64,000 nucleotides of DNA from CAWGGS01 sp046704745 (GTDB taxonomy: Bacteria > Desulfobacterota > Desulfobulbia > Desulfobulbales > Desulfocapsaceae): positions 5,323 through 69,322 of the forward strand of contig JBJKRL010000020.1 in assembly GCA_046704745.1 (NCBI GenBank), written 5' to 3'. The position numbers and the translations under genes are program-made. Positions 56,519 to 64,000 of this stretch are shown one piece after another (the stretch's first letter is position 1; each line of letters opens with the position of its first letter). The notes beneath the pieces were generated by a model that saw only the letters and a program-made list of their open reading frames with translations, had not been told where the DNA came from and ran no database searches.

Positions 56519-56550
56519 TTGACTTCCGTTTACTGATGGCGTACATATAT
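56519..56550 (+). promoter_or_regulatory. Promoter of the toxin-antitoxin operon
   Basis: TTGACT (56519-56524), a 17-bp spacer and TACATA (56542-56547), followed by an AT-rich partly palindromic ATATATAAATATAC tract before the antitoxin start. Autorepressed TA promoters often look like this. Confidence 0.4.
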
Positions 56551-56588
56551 AAATATACTATACGTCCAATGCAGAGGGAGTTTTTATC

Positions 56589-56831
56589 ATGAATACTAAA
56601 TTAACATTGCGCATGGATGACAATCTCATCGAGTCAGCTAAGCAATATTCCGCAAAAACAGGTAAGTCTGTGTCTCGAATAGTAGCAGATCTATTTGAAA
56701 TAATTAAGAATGAAAAAATGAAAAAAGATTATTCAATAACCCCATCTGTCCTCTCTCTCAAAGGAGCCTTGAAAGGAAAAAACGTAGACGAAAAGGATTA
56801 CAAAAATTATTTAGAAGAAAAATATTCATGA
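56589..56831 (+). CDS. Antitoxin, ribbon-helix-helix-like (DUF6364-type)
   Basis: An 80-residue protein with the N-terminal pattern KLTLRMDDNLIESAKQYSAK followed by TGKSVSRIVADLFEII, as in DUF6364 and ribbon-helix-helix antitoxins: a short strand for DNA binding and two helices for dimerisation. The C-terminal tail (charged, disordered-looking) would wrap the toxin. Its stop overlaps the PIN toxin start by 4 bp, the classic arrangement. GAGGGAG ribosome site. Confidence 0.85.
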   Translation: MNTKLTLRMDDNLIESAKQYSAKTGKSVSRIVADLFEIIKNEKMKKDYSITPSVLSLKGALKGKNVDEKDYKNYLEEKYS

Positions 56832-57250
56832 AGATCCTATTCGATACAAATGTCATTTTAGATGTATTACTGGATAGAGAGCCATTCTCTAACGATGCTG
56901 CTCTTTTAATGTCTTTAGTTGAACGCACTGAAATCATAGGAATTATCTGCGCAACCACAGTAACAACCATTTATTGCCTGGCCCACAAAGCACTTAGTCC
57001 TCAAGCTGCTTCCCGCCACATTCAAACATTACTCGCTCTCTTTGCAATTGCGCCAGTCAATCGGATTGTTCTTGAAGATGCTGCCAAATCAAAATTCAAA
57101 GACTTCGAGGATGCTATCCTGCATGAATCAGCAATCCATTCAGGTGCTGAATATATAGTTACAAGGAATATTGCCGATTTTAAAAAATCAAAACTTCCCA
57201 TCTTTACCCCTATAGATGTAATTAACAGCATACAATCATTAGAAAAGTAG
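56828..57250 (+). CDS. PIN-domain toxin (VapC-like ribonuclease)
   Basis: A 140-residue PIN-domain protein. The acidic metal-binding residues are visible: Asp6 in ILFDTNVILDVLLDREPF, a central Glu/Asp in FKDFEDAILHESA, and Asp in TRNIADFKKSKLPIFTPI. Toxins of this group cut RNA and stop translation when the antitoxin is degraded. Coupled to the antitoxin by an ATGA overlap. The lower GC and AT-rich codon use of the pair differ from the neighbours and suggest horizontal acquisition. Confidence 0.88.
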   Translation: MKILFDTNVILDVLLDREPFSNDAALLMSLVERTEIIGIICATTVTTIYCLAHKALSPQAASRHIQTLLALFAIAPVNRIVLEDAAKSKFKDFEDAILHESAIHSGAEYIVTRNIADFKKSKLPIFTPIDVINSIQSLEK

Positions 57251-57442
57251 AATTGCCAACCAGGCTCTTCAACAGATGACGAGAACGTCGGCGGTGCTGA
57301 CGCGGCAAGTTCATTGGCGCCACCACCGAGTTGATCGTTATCTATTGTCACGCAAAGAAATCGGCAGGCATTTAAGGAAATCGTTTGAGAAACAAGGGGC
57401 AAATCCCGCGCGAGTCTCAATTCCCAATTAGGAGCACTATCT

Positions 57443-58048
57443 ATGACAATCAATGTGGGCATTTATATTTTCAATGATGTGGAAGTTCTGGATTTTGCAG
57501 GGCCATTTGAGGTGTTTTCGACAGCCACAAGGGTTAAGGCACGAAGTGATGCAGAATTACAATATCTTTTTAATGTTTTCACTATCGGCGAGAAGATGAG
57601 CCCTATTTATGCAAGAGGAGGGCTCCAGGTTGTGCCAAAATATCACATAGCTGACCACCCGGAGATCAATCTATTGATTATTCCGGGGGGAATCGTAAAC
57701 GACGAATTGAAAAAAAACCATCTGATATCCTGGATTGCCGCATCTTCAGATATTGCCGATATCACGGCGTCCGTCTGTACCGGCGCTTTTCTTTTGGCAA
57801 AGGCGGGCTTGCTTGAATCGAAGGCTGCAACGACTCATTGGGAAGACATCAATGATTTTCGTTCGATGTTTCCTGGTATCGAAATCAAAAAAGATGTTCG
57901 ATGGGTCGACGAAGGCCGTATAGTAACTGCTGCAGGTATATCTGCTGGAATCGATATGAGTCTTCATATAGTTTCACGTGTTATGGATAAAGATCTGGCT
58001 GTGCGCACTGCAAGACAGATGGAATTCGATTGGACGCAGGATTTTTAA
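57443..58048 (+). CDS. DJ-1/PfpI (GATase1-like) family protein
   Basis: A 201-residue protein of the DJ-1/PfpI superfamily. The nucleophilic-elbow cysteine lies in SVCTGAFLLAKAGLLESKAA followed by TTHWEDI, the pattern shared by isonitrile hydratase-like and GlxA-type sensory domains. The N-terminus is VGIYIFNDVEVLDFAGPFEV. No AraC DNA-binding domain follows. It may be a hydratase or a stress-linked deglycase-like protein; function is not decided by sequence. An AGGAGC site precedes the ATG. Confidence 0.82.
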   Translation: MTINVGIYIFNDVEVLDFAGPFEVFSTATRVKARSDAELQYLFNVFTIGEKMSPIYARGGLQVVPKYHIADHPEINLLIIPGGIVNDELKKNHLISWIAASSDIADITASVCTGAFLLAKAGLLESKAATTHWEDINDFRSMFPGIEIKKDVRWVDEGRIVTAAGISAGIDMSLHIVSRVMDKDLAVRTARQMEFDWTQDF

Positions 58049-58127
58049 CCAAGCTTTTGCCGCGGATCACAAAAAGAGTGCGTCCGCTGAGAGGCATCGT
58101 TATGTTGCAGGAACAGGGAGACAAATC

Positions 58128-58820
58128 ATGAAGACAATTGGCCTGTTGGGTGGAATGAGCTGGGAAAGTACGCTCGGGTACTACCGAGCAATTAACGAGG
58201 GCGTTAAAAAAAAACTTGGTGGCCTGCATTCAGCCCAAATTGCCATGTACAGCGTTGATTTCGAACCAATTGAAAAATTACAACACACAGGCGACTGGGA
58301 AGGGACAACAAAAATACTAGTAAAAGCAGCTCAAAACGTTCAGGCTGCCGGAGCTGATTTTTTGCTCATCTGTACAAATACCATGCACAAAGTTGCCCCT
58401 GAAATCGAATCAGTCATTCAAATACCCTTACTTCACATCGCAGATGCGACAGCGGAAATCCTTGTAATGGAGGGTATAAAAACAGTTGGTTTATTAGGCA
58501 CCGCCTTTACTATGGAGCAAGAGTTTTACAAAGGAAGATTAAAAAATAAGTATGACCTCAAGGTATTGGTACCAAATAAAAATGATAGGCAGATTGTCCA
58601 TAACATAATCTATCATGAACTTTGCCTGGGCAAGATTGAATCCGATTCAAAGGCAGAGTATATGCGTATCATAGATACGCTGGCAGCCCGGGGAGCAGAA
58701 GTGGTGATACTTGGCTGCACCGAGATTGGAATGTTGGTCAATCAGGCTGACAGCAGCGTGAGGCTTTTAGATACGACAGCAATTCACGCTGAAAAAGCTG
58801 TGGAGTACGCAACATCATAA
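58128..58820 (+). CDS. Aspartate/glutamate racemase family protein
   Basis: A 230-residue amino-acid racemase of the YgeA/aspartate racemase type. It begins MKTIGLLGGMSWESTLGYYR and carries both catalytic cysteines: CTNTMHKV near residue 84 and LGCTEIGMLV near residue 198. It interconverts L- and D-aspartate or glutamate without cofactor. I chose the ATG at 58128 after a GGGAGAC site; a longer in-frame open frame runs back into the DJ-1 gene. It lies 79 bp after that gene. Confidence 0.9.
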   Translation: MKTIGLLGGMSWESTLGYYRAINEGVKKKLGGLHSAQIAMYSVDFEPIEKLQHTGDWEGTTKILVKAAQNVQAAGADFLLICTNTMHKVAPEIESVIQIPLLHIADATAEILVMEGIKTVGLLGTAFTMEQEFYKGRLKNKYDLKVLVPNKNDRQIVHNIIYHELCLGKIESDSKAEYMRIIDTLAARGAEVVILGCTEIGMLVNQADSSVRLLDTTAIHAEKAVEYATS

Positions 58821-58997
58821 TAAGGCAAACGCACTTGGGAGAGTTTGAAAGTATATAGCTGAACTCAACCGCTATAATTGAAGAGGATACCAGTGGGTAA
58901 GCTACATTAGGAAATAGAAATAGAAATCTTGATGATAACGTTTTGATAACCGTTGCTTGCAGAGGAAGCGGTTGTACTGAAGATCCGGAATAAGAAA

Positions 58998-60095
58998 ATG
59001 AAGTTACTCATATTATATCTCCCATCCTTGCTTCTGGTAACGGGGCTCGGCGCCGGCATTTTGGGAATTCACTGGTTTCTGATCGGTCGGCATCGCGAGT
59101 TGGGGAACGAACGCAATTTCCCGCGTCAGTTAGTCATCCTGGCTTTGTGCATCGTCGGCGTTTTGGCAGTCGTCCTGGTCATTCCAATCCAGGAGAGTTC
59201 CAGAAATCGGCTCCTTTGGATCATTGGCCTTCTTGTTTCGGGGATGATCGCATTCTGCTCAACCAATCTTCTTGCGAATCTGATGGGCGGAATCTTGCTG
59301 AGAACGACTAAACCATTTCGCATAGGCGATTTCATTCGTATTGAGCAGCATTTCGGGCGTGTGACCGAACGCGGTTTGTTTGATACCGAGATCCAGACGG
59401 AGAATCGAGAACTTATCTCGCTTCCCAATGCGTACCTGATTAACCATCCAATAACTACCACGCGTAGTTCCGGAGCGATTGTCTCGACAACTCTCTCACT
59501 GGGATATGACATACATCATACGCTGGCCGAATCACTCCTTCTCCGTGCCGCTGAGTCAAGCGGTCTTAAGGAACCGTGGGTTCATTTACCCGAGATGGGG
59601 AATTTCGCTGTCACCTACCGGGTTTCCGGCGTCCTTGAGGAAAGCGCACGGCTTATCACTGCCCACTCAAATCTAAATCGTTCGATCTTAGATATGCTTC
59701 ATAATAAAGGCGTTGAGATACTATCACCAACCTACATGAATCAGCGTCGATTGGCCGACGACACCACAACGATCCCGAAACCGATTAAAATTCCGACAAC
59801 CCCAGAGCCAAATGGCGGTGAACGCGTCGCTTTTGACAAGGCCGAGGAGGCGGCCCGAAGAGAAAAGGAGAAGCAGCAGCTCATCAAAAACATTCAGGAG
59901 TTGGAGGCGTCACTCAAGGAAACAGCCGGAAAAGATTCGACACGGATAAAGAAAAGCATTGAATCCGCCCAAGAACGTTTGAAATCATTGGAAGAATCCG
60001 CGACGAAGTCAGAAGAGGAAGAGGCGATGACCGAACAATCACCTTCGACAGGCCCCGAAAAAAGGAGTGGACCAGGAATTATCAGTCGAAGCTGA
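58998..60095 (+). CDS. MscS-family mechanosensitive channel
   Basis: A 365-residue membrane protein. Three or so membrane segments (LLILYLPSLLLVTGLGAGIL, LVILALCIVGVLAVVLVIPI, LLWIIGLLVSGMIAFCSTNL) lead to the pore-lining TM3 and the MscS beta domain (GGILLRTTKPFRIGDFIRIE, ERGLFDTEIQTENRELISLP, NAYLINHPI). A charged coiled coil (residues about 285-340) and a disordered Ser/Glu-rich tail end the protein. It releases solutes on hypo-osmotic shock. The start at 58998 is chosen over an upstream TTG. Confidence 0.88.
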   Translation: MKLLILYLPSLLLVTGLGAGILGIHWFLIGRHRELGNERNFPRQLVILALCIVGVLAVVLVIPIQESSRNRLLWIIGLLVSGMIAFCSTNLLANLMGGILLRTTKPFRIGDFIRIEQHFGRVTERGLFDTEIQTENRELISLPNAYLINHPITTTRSSGAIVSTTLSLGYDIHHTLAESLLLRAAESSGLKEPWVHLPEMGNFAVTYRVSGVLEESARLITAHSNLNRSILDMLHNKGVEILSPTYMNQRRLADDTTTIPKPIKIPTTPEPNGGERVAFDKAEEAARREKEKQQLIKNIQELEASLKETAGKDSTRIKKSIESAQERLKSLEESATKSEEEEAMTEQSPSTGPEKRSGPGIISRS

Positions 60096-60181
60096 TTGCC
60101 TTGGCGAAACATCGAGTCGTACCGTTTTATAAGAGCCTTCGATATGAAGAGTCGGCGGCATATTTCAGAAGACTGCTGTGA
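60083..60181 (+). pseudogene. GNAT acetyltransferase C-terminal scrap
   Basis: The frame reads QSKLIALAKHRVVPFYKSLR then YEESAAYFRRLL and stops. This matches the last strand-helix of GNAT acetyltransferases (HRxVPFYxxLGFxESxxYFxxLL). The start of this scrap overlaps the last 13 bases of the MscS gene; no start or acetyl-CoA-binding loop remains. The rest of the gap to 60514 contains no gene; a GNEGKGTTFRVF stretch near 60300 faintly recalls a histidine-kinase ATPase end. Confidence 0.5.
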
Positions 60182-60514
60182 AGTAGTTAACCTGTATTTC
60201 TTAAGCCAAATTTTTAATGAACTTCAGGTTAGACAAGAAACCGGAGATTACATGACAAAGATCAAGTTGGTTGAGGAGTATAAAGGAACTCAGTGGGGAA
60301 CGAAGGTAAAGGAACAACGTTTCGAGTGTTCTTTGACAATCTCCTCATAACTGTTCAATGCTGCGGGAACAAAAGGCCGCGCCGCCTATCAAACCCAAGA
60401 GATCCGACTGGGGCCGGATATTTAGTGTACCCTTTATTGCCGCCGCTTTTGGCGGCAAGATGGACATCATGCAGGTGAGGAGGCTCGAGCAACCGGCCGG
60501 ACGATGGACCGGCA

Positions 60515-61156
60515 TCACCTTTGAACTTGAATTGCGAGTTTGATGCCGAGCCCGACAAAAGCCAGCCCCGTTGCCCTCTTTGCTATATGCAGAGCCTTTG
60601 AGCTCGATTGAAGCTTTTGGGAAGCAGTTGCTGCAATAGCTGCAACAAACAGACACCACACCGTTCCGGTGAAGATGAACACGCTGCCAAGAAAAAGAAA
60701 CGGCAATGGATTGAATGAATGGTTTTGGACGACAAATTGGGGGAGAAAGGCCATAAAAAACAAAGCGACCTTTGGATTAAGCAGATTGGTTAAAAATCCC
60801 TGTTTATAAATTACCCAGAGGTCTGCTGGTGCCCCTTTTCTTTTGCCGGCATGCGCTGTCAACGATTGATGCGCGCTGAAAAACATTTGAAATCCCAGAT
60901 AGACAAGATATGCTGCGCCTGCAAACTTGACAACGTTAAAGGCAAAGGCAGAGGTGACAAGAAGAGCCGAGAGGCCGAATGCTGCGGCGGTGGTATGAAC
61001 CAAACAGCCTGTCCCGATCCCCAAGGCAGAGAGAAAACCGGCGGTTCGTCCTTGGGTAATGCTTCGACCAATGATGTATATTGTGTCCGGACCTGGAAAC
61101 AGATTGAGTGCAATGCCGGCCATTAAAAAAATGAGAAAATGATGCGTTCCAAACAT
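60515..61156 (-). CDS. LysE-family amino acid exporter
   Basis: A 213-residue protein with about six membrane segments. The LysE/RhtB family start is MAGIALNLFPGPDTIYIIGR and RTAGFLSALGIGTGCLVHTT, with the mid-region FLTNLLNPKVALFFMAFLPQ. It exports amino acids or similar compounds. It stands just downstream of the polar amino acid importer on the same strand, about 143 bp after glnQ. Confidence 0.9.
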   Translation of the reverse strand: MFGTHHFLIFLMAGIALNLFPGPDTIYIIGRSITQGRTAGFLSALGIGTGCLVHTTAAAFGLSALLVTSAFAFNVVKFAGAAYLVYLGFQMFFSAHQSLTAHAGKRKGAPADLWVIYKQGFLTNLLNPKVALFFMAFLPQFVVQNHSFNPLPFLFLGSVFIFTGTVWCLFVAAIAATASQKLQSSSKALHIAKRATGLAFVGLGIKLAIQVQR

Positions 61157-61299
61157 AGTACTGTCTCCTGGTCACAAGCCGACCACAATGTGAATTCCTT
61201 ATGGAACTACAGGATTCCGAATAGTTTTTGATCCATGTTTTGAATTGCCCCCTGCCGGTCTGCATTTTTGTATAGATGTCAGGAACGGGAAAAGATCTC

Positions 61300-62043
61300 T
61301 TAGAGGATTTTGCTCAAAAAGAGCTGCGTTCTCTTTTCCTGCGGGTTGTTGAAGAGCTGGTCGGGGGAGCCCTGTTCTGCGATGAGACCGTCGTCCATAA
61401 AAATGACACGGTCACCGACCTCTCTGGCAAAGCCCATCTCATGAGTGACGACGATCATCGTCATCTTGCTCTTTGCCAGATCTTTCATGGTGGCGAGCAC
61501 CTCGCCCACCATTTCGGGATCGAGGGCGCTGGTCGGTTCGTCGAAGAGCATGACCAGCGGATCCATGGCCAGAGACCGGGCAATGGCCACCCGTTGTTGC
61601 TGGCCGCCGGAAAGCTCATCCGGATAGGCGTCGGCTTTGTCACGGAGTCCGACACGATCTAAAAGCTCGAAGGCGCGTTGATGGGCTTCGGCCTTGGTTT
61701 TACCGAGGACCTTGATGGGGCCGATGGCGATGTTCTGCAGGGTATTCAGATGATGAAACAGGTTGAAGTGCTGGAAAACCATGCTGACTTCCTTGCGGAT
61801 AAGGCGCAGGCTGGCGCGGTTTTGGGTGACAGGGGCGCCGTTGACGCTTATTTCGCCTCCGGTTAAGGTCTCCAGGCCGTTTATCAGCCGGATGAAAGTC
61901 GTTTTGCCCGAGCCCGAGGCCCCGATAATGACGACAACTTCCCCCTCCTTGACGGTCAGAGAGATGTCCTTCAAAACAACAGTGTTGCCGAACGCCTTGG
62001 AGACGTTTCTGGCAGTGATCATATCTTTTTTAACGTTTGGCAA
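61300..62043 (-). CDS. glnQ: Polar amino acid ABC transporter ATPase (GlnQ-like)
   Basis: A 247-residue ABC ATPase. Walker A is GASGSGKTT, the signature LSGGQQQRVAIARSLAMDP and Walker B LMLFDEPTSALDPE, followed by the PAAT-family VTHEMGFAREVGDRVIFMDD. I chose the TTG at 62043 because a strong GAGGAGG ribosome site sits before it; the ATG seven codons later has none. It overlaps the end of glnP by 14 bp, so the two are coupled. It powers uptake of glutamine/glutamate or another polar amino acid. Confidence 0.92.
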   Translation of the reverse strand: MPNVKKDMITARNVSKAFGNTVVLKDISLTVKEGEVVVIIGASGSGKTTFIRLINGLETLTGGEISVNGAPVTQNRASLRLIRKEVSMVFQHFNLFHHLNTLQNIAIGPIKVLGKTKAEAHQRAFELLDRVGLRDKADAYPDELSGGQQQRVAIARSLAMDPLVMLFDEPTSALDPEMVGEVLATMKDLAKSKMTMIVVTHEMGFAREVGDRVIFMDDGLIAEQGSPDQLFNNPQEKRTQLFLSKIL

Positions 62044-62704
62044 TTTGAAACCTCCTCTCCAGATAACTCGACACCGCAGTAAGTACCAGAATGATGGCCA
62101 GGTAGATAACGGCCACCGCAGTCCAGATCTGCAGTGAAGAGAAGGTTGTCGAAATAACGATCTGTCCCTGCCGCGTCAACTCGTTGATGGAGATCACCGA
62201 AAGCAGCGAGGTGTCCTTGATGGTCTGGATAAACTGGTTGACCAAAGGCGGAATCATGCGTTTGAAGGCCTGCGGCAGGATAATATACCGCATGTTCTGA
62301 TAGGAACTCATGCCGATGGACAGTGCCGCTTCGGTCTGTCCCTTCTCAATGGAGAGAATTCCGGCCCGAATGATTTCGGTAATGTAGGCACCTTCATTGA
62401 GCATAAGGGCAATGGTGCCCGCCACCGGTGTAAAATAGGGATCGAACCACTGGTGGAGGGGGAGCAGCATCGGGAGGGCGAAGTAACCGTAAAAGATCTC
62501 GACAATCAGCGGCAGACCGCGGAAGATATGCACGTACATCTCACCGGTCCTTCGGAGTACCTTGTTGTGGGAGAGTTTGCAGAGCGCGAAAATCAACCCC
62601 ACGATAGTGGCCAGGATGATGGTCGCCACCGAATAGTAGAGGGTGAGTTTGGCGCCGTAAAACAGCTCCGGCAGCGAATCACGGACAACACCAAAAAAAT
62701 CCAT
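62030..62704 (-). CDS. glnP: Polar amino acid ABC transporter permease (GlnP-like)
   Basis: A 224-residue inner-membrane permease of the His/Glu/Gln family. The family stretch MYVHIFRGLPLIVEIFYGYF, the coupling segment GMSSYQNMRYIILPQAFKRM and PPLVNQFIQTIKDTSLLSVI are present. Five membrane segments. It would form a homodimer and works with GlnQ and GlnH. It starts 247 bp after the binding-protein gene; that gap shows no gene. Confidence 0.93.
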   Translation of the reverse strand: MDFFGVVRDSLPELFYGAKLTLYYSVATIILATIVGLIFALCKLSHNKVLRRTGEMYVHIFRGLPLIVEIFYGYFALPMLLPLHQWFDPYFTPVAGTIALMLNEGAYITEIIRAGILSIEKGQTEAALSIGMSSYQNMRYIILPQAFKRMIPPLVNQFIQTIKDTSLLSVISINELTRQGQIVISTTFSSLQIWTAVAVIYLAIILVLTAVSSYLERRFQIAKR

Positions 62705-62951
62705 CGAATTCCCTTATCAAACGATCGCCGCAACTCTCGGCTGGAGCAGCGGCGATCTGGTGCGCCCGGGCACTTTCTGCGGCGCGTCTATGGTTATGTG
62801 TATCAAATGCCTCGATCGAAAAGAACTTCTGTTTTCTCGAAATCCCAGTTTGCCGATTTGCTGGACAATACCTGGAAACCGGCAAACGGCAAGAGGCTGC
62901 AGCCGGATTTTCCGCCCGCCAGGAGCAGTCTTCTGGCCTTTGCGGAAAACA

Positions 62952-63722
62952 TCATTTGGCGATTTTGATAAACCCGTGGGTATCGTTTGCGAAATAGTGT
63001 TTATAGAGCTTTGCGTATTCTCCACTCTTGTAAACTTTGAGAAGACCGTTGTTGATCTTATTGATCAGATCGGCATCCTTTTTGGTGACTGCGATACCGT
63101 AGTCCTCACCTGTCAGCAGATCGCCCACCACATGAACGTCGGCATGGGTCTTGGCATAGTTGAGATTAACCGGATTGTCGAAGACCACTGCATCGGCGCC
63201 GCTGTTTTGCATCTGATTGTAGGCATCGTCGATGTTGGTGAAGCGCTGAACCTTGACGTCTTTCATCTTCGACATCATGATGTCGGCGGTGGTGCCGAGC
63301 TTGACGGCAACACTCTTGCCGTTGAGATCGGCCATGCTCCTGATGGCGCTCTCTTTCTTAACCAGCAGGGAAAGTCCGGAATGGTAGTAGGGATGGGAGA
63401 AGTTGACGACCTCGGCGCGTTGGCTGGTGATGGTGATGCCGGCAACGGCCACGTCGATGGTTCCGGTCTGGAGGGCGGGAATCAGACCCTGAAAATCCAT
63501 GGTCTGCAATTTGACCTTTAGCCCTTCTGCCTTGGCGATGGCATGGATCAAGTCGATATCAAAACCGGTAACCTTACCCTTTACTTCCATCTCAAAGGGC
63601 GGGAAGGTGGTATCTGCGCCGACGGTTATCGTCTTTTTTTGCATCTTGGCTAAGCCAACGGATGGGGCGCTCAGCATTAATCCTACACAAAGGGAAACCA
63701 GTAAAGCTAACGATTTCTTCAT
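62952..63722 (-). CDS. glnH: Polar amino acid ABC transporter substrate-binding protein (GlnH-like)
   Basis: A 256-residue periplasmic receptor. A signal peptide (MKKSLALLVSLCVGLMLSAP to GLA) is followed by ITVGADTTFPPFEMEVKGKV, the type II family start, and by GLIPALQTGTIDVAVAGITI and NGKSVAVKLGTTADIMM. It binds a polar amino acid, probably glutamine, glutamate or histidine; specificity is not decided. First gene of the glnHPQ operon on the minus strand. Confidence 0.92.
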   Translation of the reverse strand: MKKSLALLVSLCVGLMLSAPSVGLAKMQKKTITVGADTTFPPFEMEVKGKVTGFDIDLIHAIAKAEGLKVKLQTMDFQGLIPALQTGTIDVAVAGITITSQRAEVVNFSHPYYHSGLSLLVKKESAIRSMADLNGKSVAVKLGTTADIMMSKMKDVKVQRFTNIDDAYNQMQNSGADAVVFDNPVNLNYAKTHADVHVVGDLLTGEDYGIAVTKKDADLINKINNGLLKVYKSGEYAKLYKHYFANDTHGFIKIAK

Positions 63723-64000
63723 CTTTTTCCTCTTCAGTTGAATGTTGTTGGAACCGGATGTGACAAAACAGACTGTTCTGCATCCATTTTATATACCGCT
63801 CTTGAAACCACATGTTTCGCAGATATCATTGGAGGAGAGAATCGAATCCAACAAAATCTGTTTACTAGCCCGCATTTCTCATCAGTTCAGGCGGCGTCAG
63901 GTTCGAAGTTTTTGGCAGGGGACAGGTAAGCGAAGACTCCGATAGTAATCTATGTTCACTGCCAAAAACTGAAGAAGATGGCGCCGCATGGACTGACCTT
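63723..64000. other. Upstream region of glnHPQ
   Basis: The last 278 bp contain no recognised gene; the promoter of glnHPQ should be here but I could not assign it with confidence. Confidence 0.3.

Noticed and set aside
60252..60350. Short plus-strand frame with GKGTTFRVF, like the end of a histidine-kinase ATPase domain
   Set aside because: Only about ten residues match and nothing upstream supports it; too weak to call a relic.

Overview
The window reads as a chromosome segment of an anaerobic or facultatively anaerobic Desulfobacterota (deltaproteobacterial) heterotroph. This is inferred from a rhodanese-ferritin fusion, relics of HdrA/QmoC-type electron-transfer genes, a DsrE-like protein, a GlcDF-type D-2-hydroxyacid dehydrogenase, TRAP and Liv transporters, and many PAS/hybrid sensor proteins. 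Base composition is moderate and fairly even. No rRNA, tRNA, CRISPR array or prophage was seen.

Layout. 1-6000: a cold-shock protein, a frameshifted RRM protein relic, then a two-gene operon whose first gene carries an in-frame UGA exactly at the rhodanese catalytic cysteine, followed by a SECIS-like hairpin. The second gene is a FAD/NAD oxidoreductase of the kind found fused to SelD. A FemAB relic and a glutaredoxin/DsbD-like membrane fusion follow. 5984-8973: a TRAP transporter (dctPQM), probably for 2-oxo or related monocarboxylic acids. 9263-23637: a fatty-acid beta-oxidation region: a minus-strand thiolase, then a divergent plus-strand run of acyl-CoA synthetase, HAD/enoyl-CoA hydratase, thiolase, acyl-CoA dehydrogenase, MBL hydrolase, dienoyl-CoA reductase, thioesterase and a second acyl-CoA dehydrogenase, with a recognisable promoter and MerR-type operator-like sites between the divergent genes.

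23671-40279: a mosaic of a ferredoxin relic, a methyltransferase, a PocR-PAS sensor, a tetR-emrA-emrB-type efflux operon, a giant beta-propeller hybrid kinase, a strongly decayed Hdr/Qmo locus, an MFS exporter and a divergent LysR regulator. 40928-45963: livKHMGF branched-chain amino acid ABC transporter, with two diverged copies of a roughly 200 bp repeat, one just upstream of livK and one between livG and livF. 46329-53860: malic enzyme, a universal stress protein, a small terminal-inverted-repeat element, a chemotaxis receptor and an FAD/Fe-S hydroxyacid dehydrogenase. 54177-60181: a PAS hybrid kinase, a VapBC-like toxin-antitoxin pair, a DJ-1/PfpI protein, an aspartate/glutamate racemase, an MscS channel and a GNAT relic. 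60515-63722: a LysE exporter and a glnHPQ polar amino acid ABC transporter.

The standout signal is the putative selenocysteine rhodanese-ferritin at 1966-2808 with its SECIS-like hairpin and selenium-linked neighbour. Secondary signals are three families of small inverted-repeat elements and an unusual density of recently broken genes (RRM, FemAB, ferredoxin, NtrC-type, HdrA, QmoC, DsrE, GNAT) between intact operons, which suggests ongoing gene loss. All calls come from reading the sequence and family knowledge; no database search was run.
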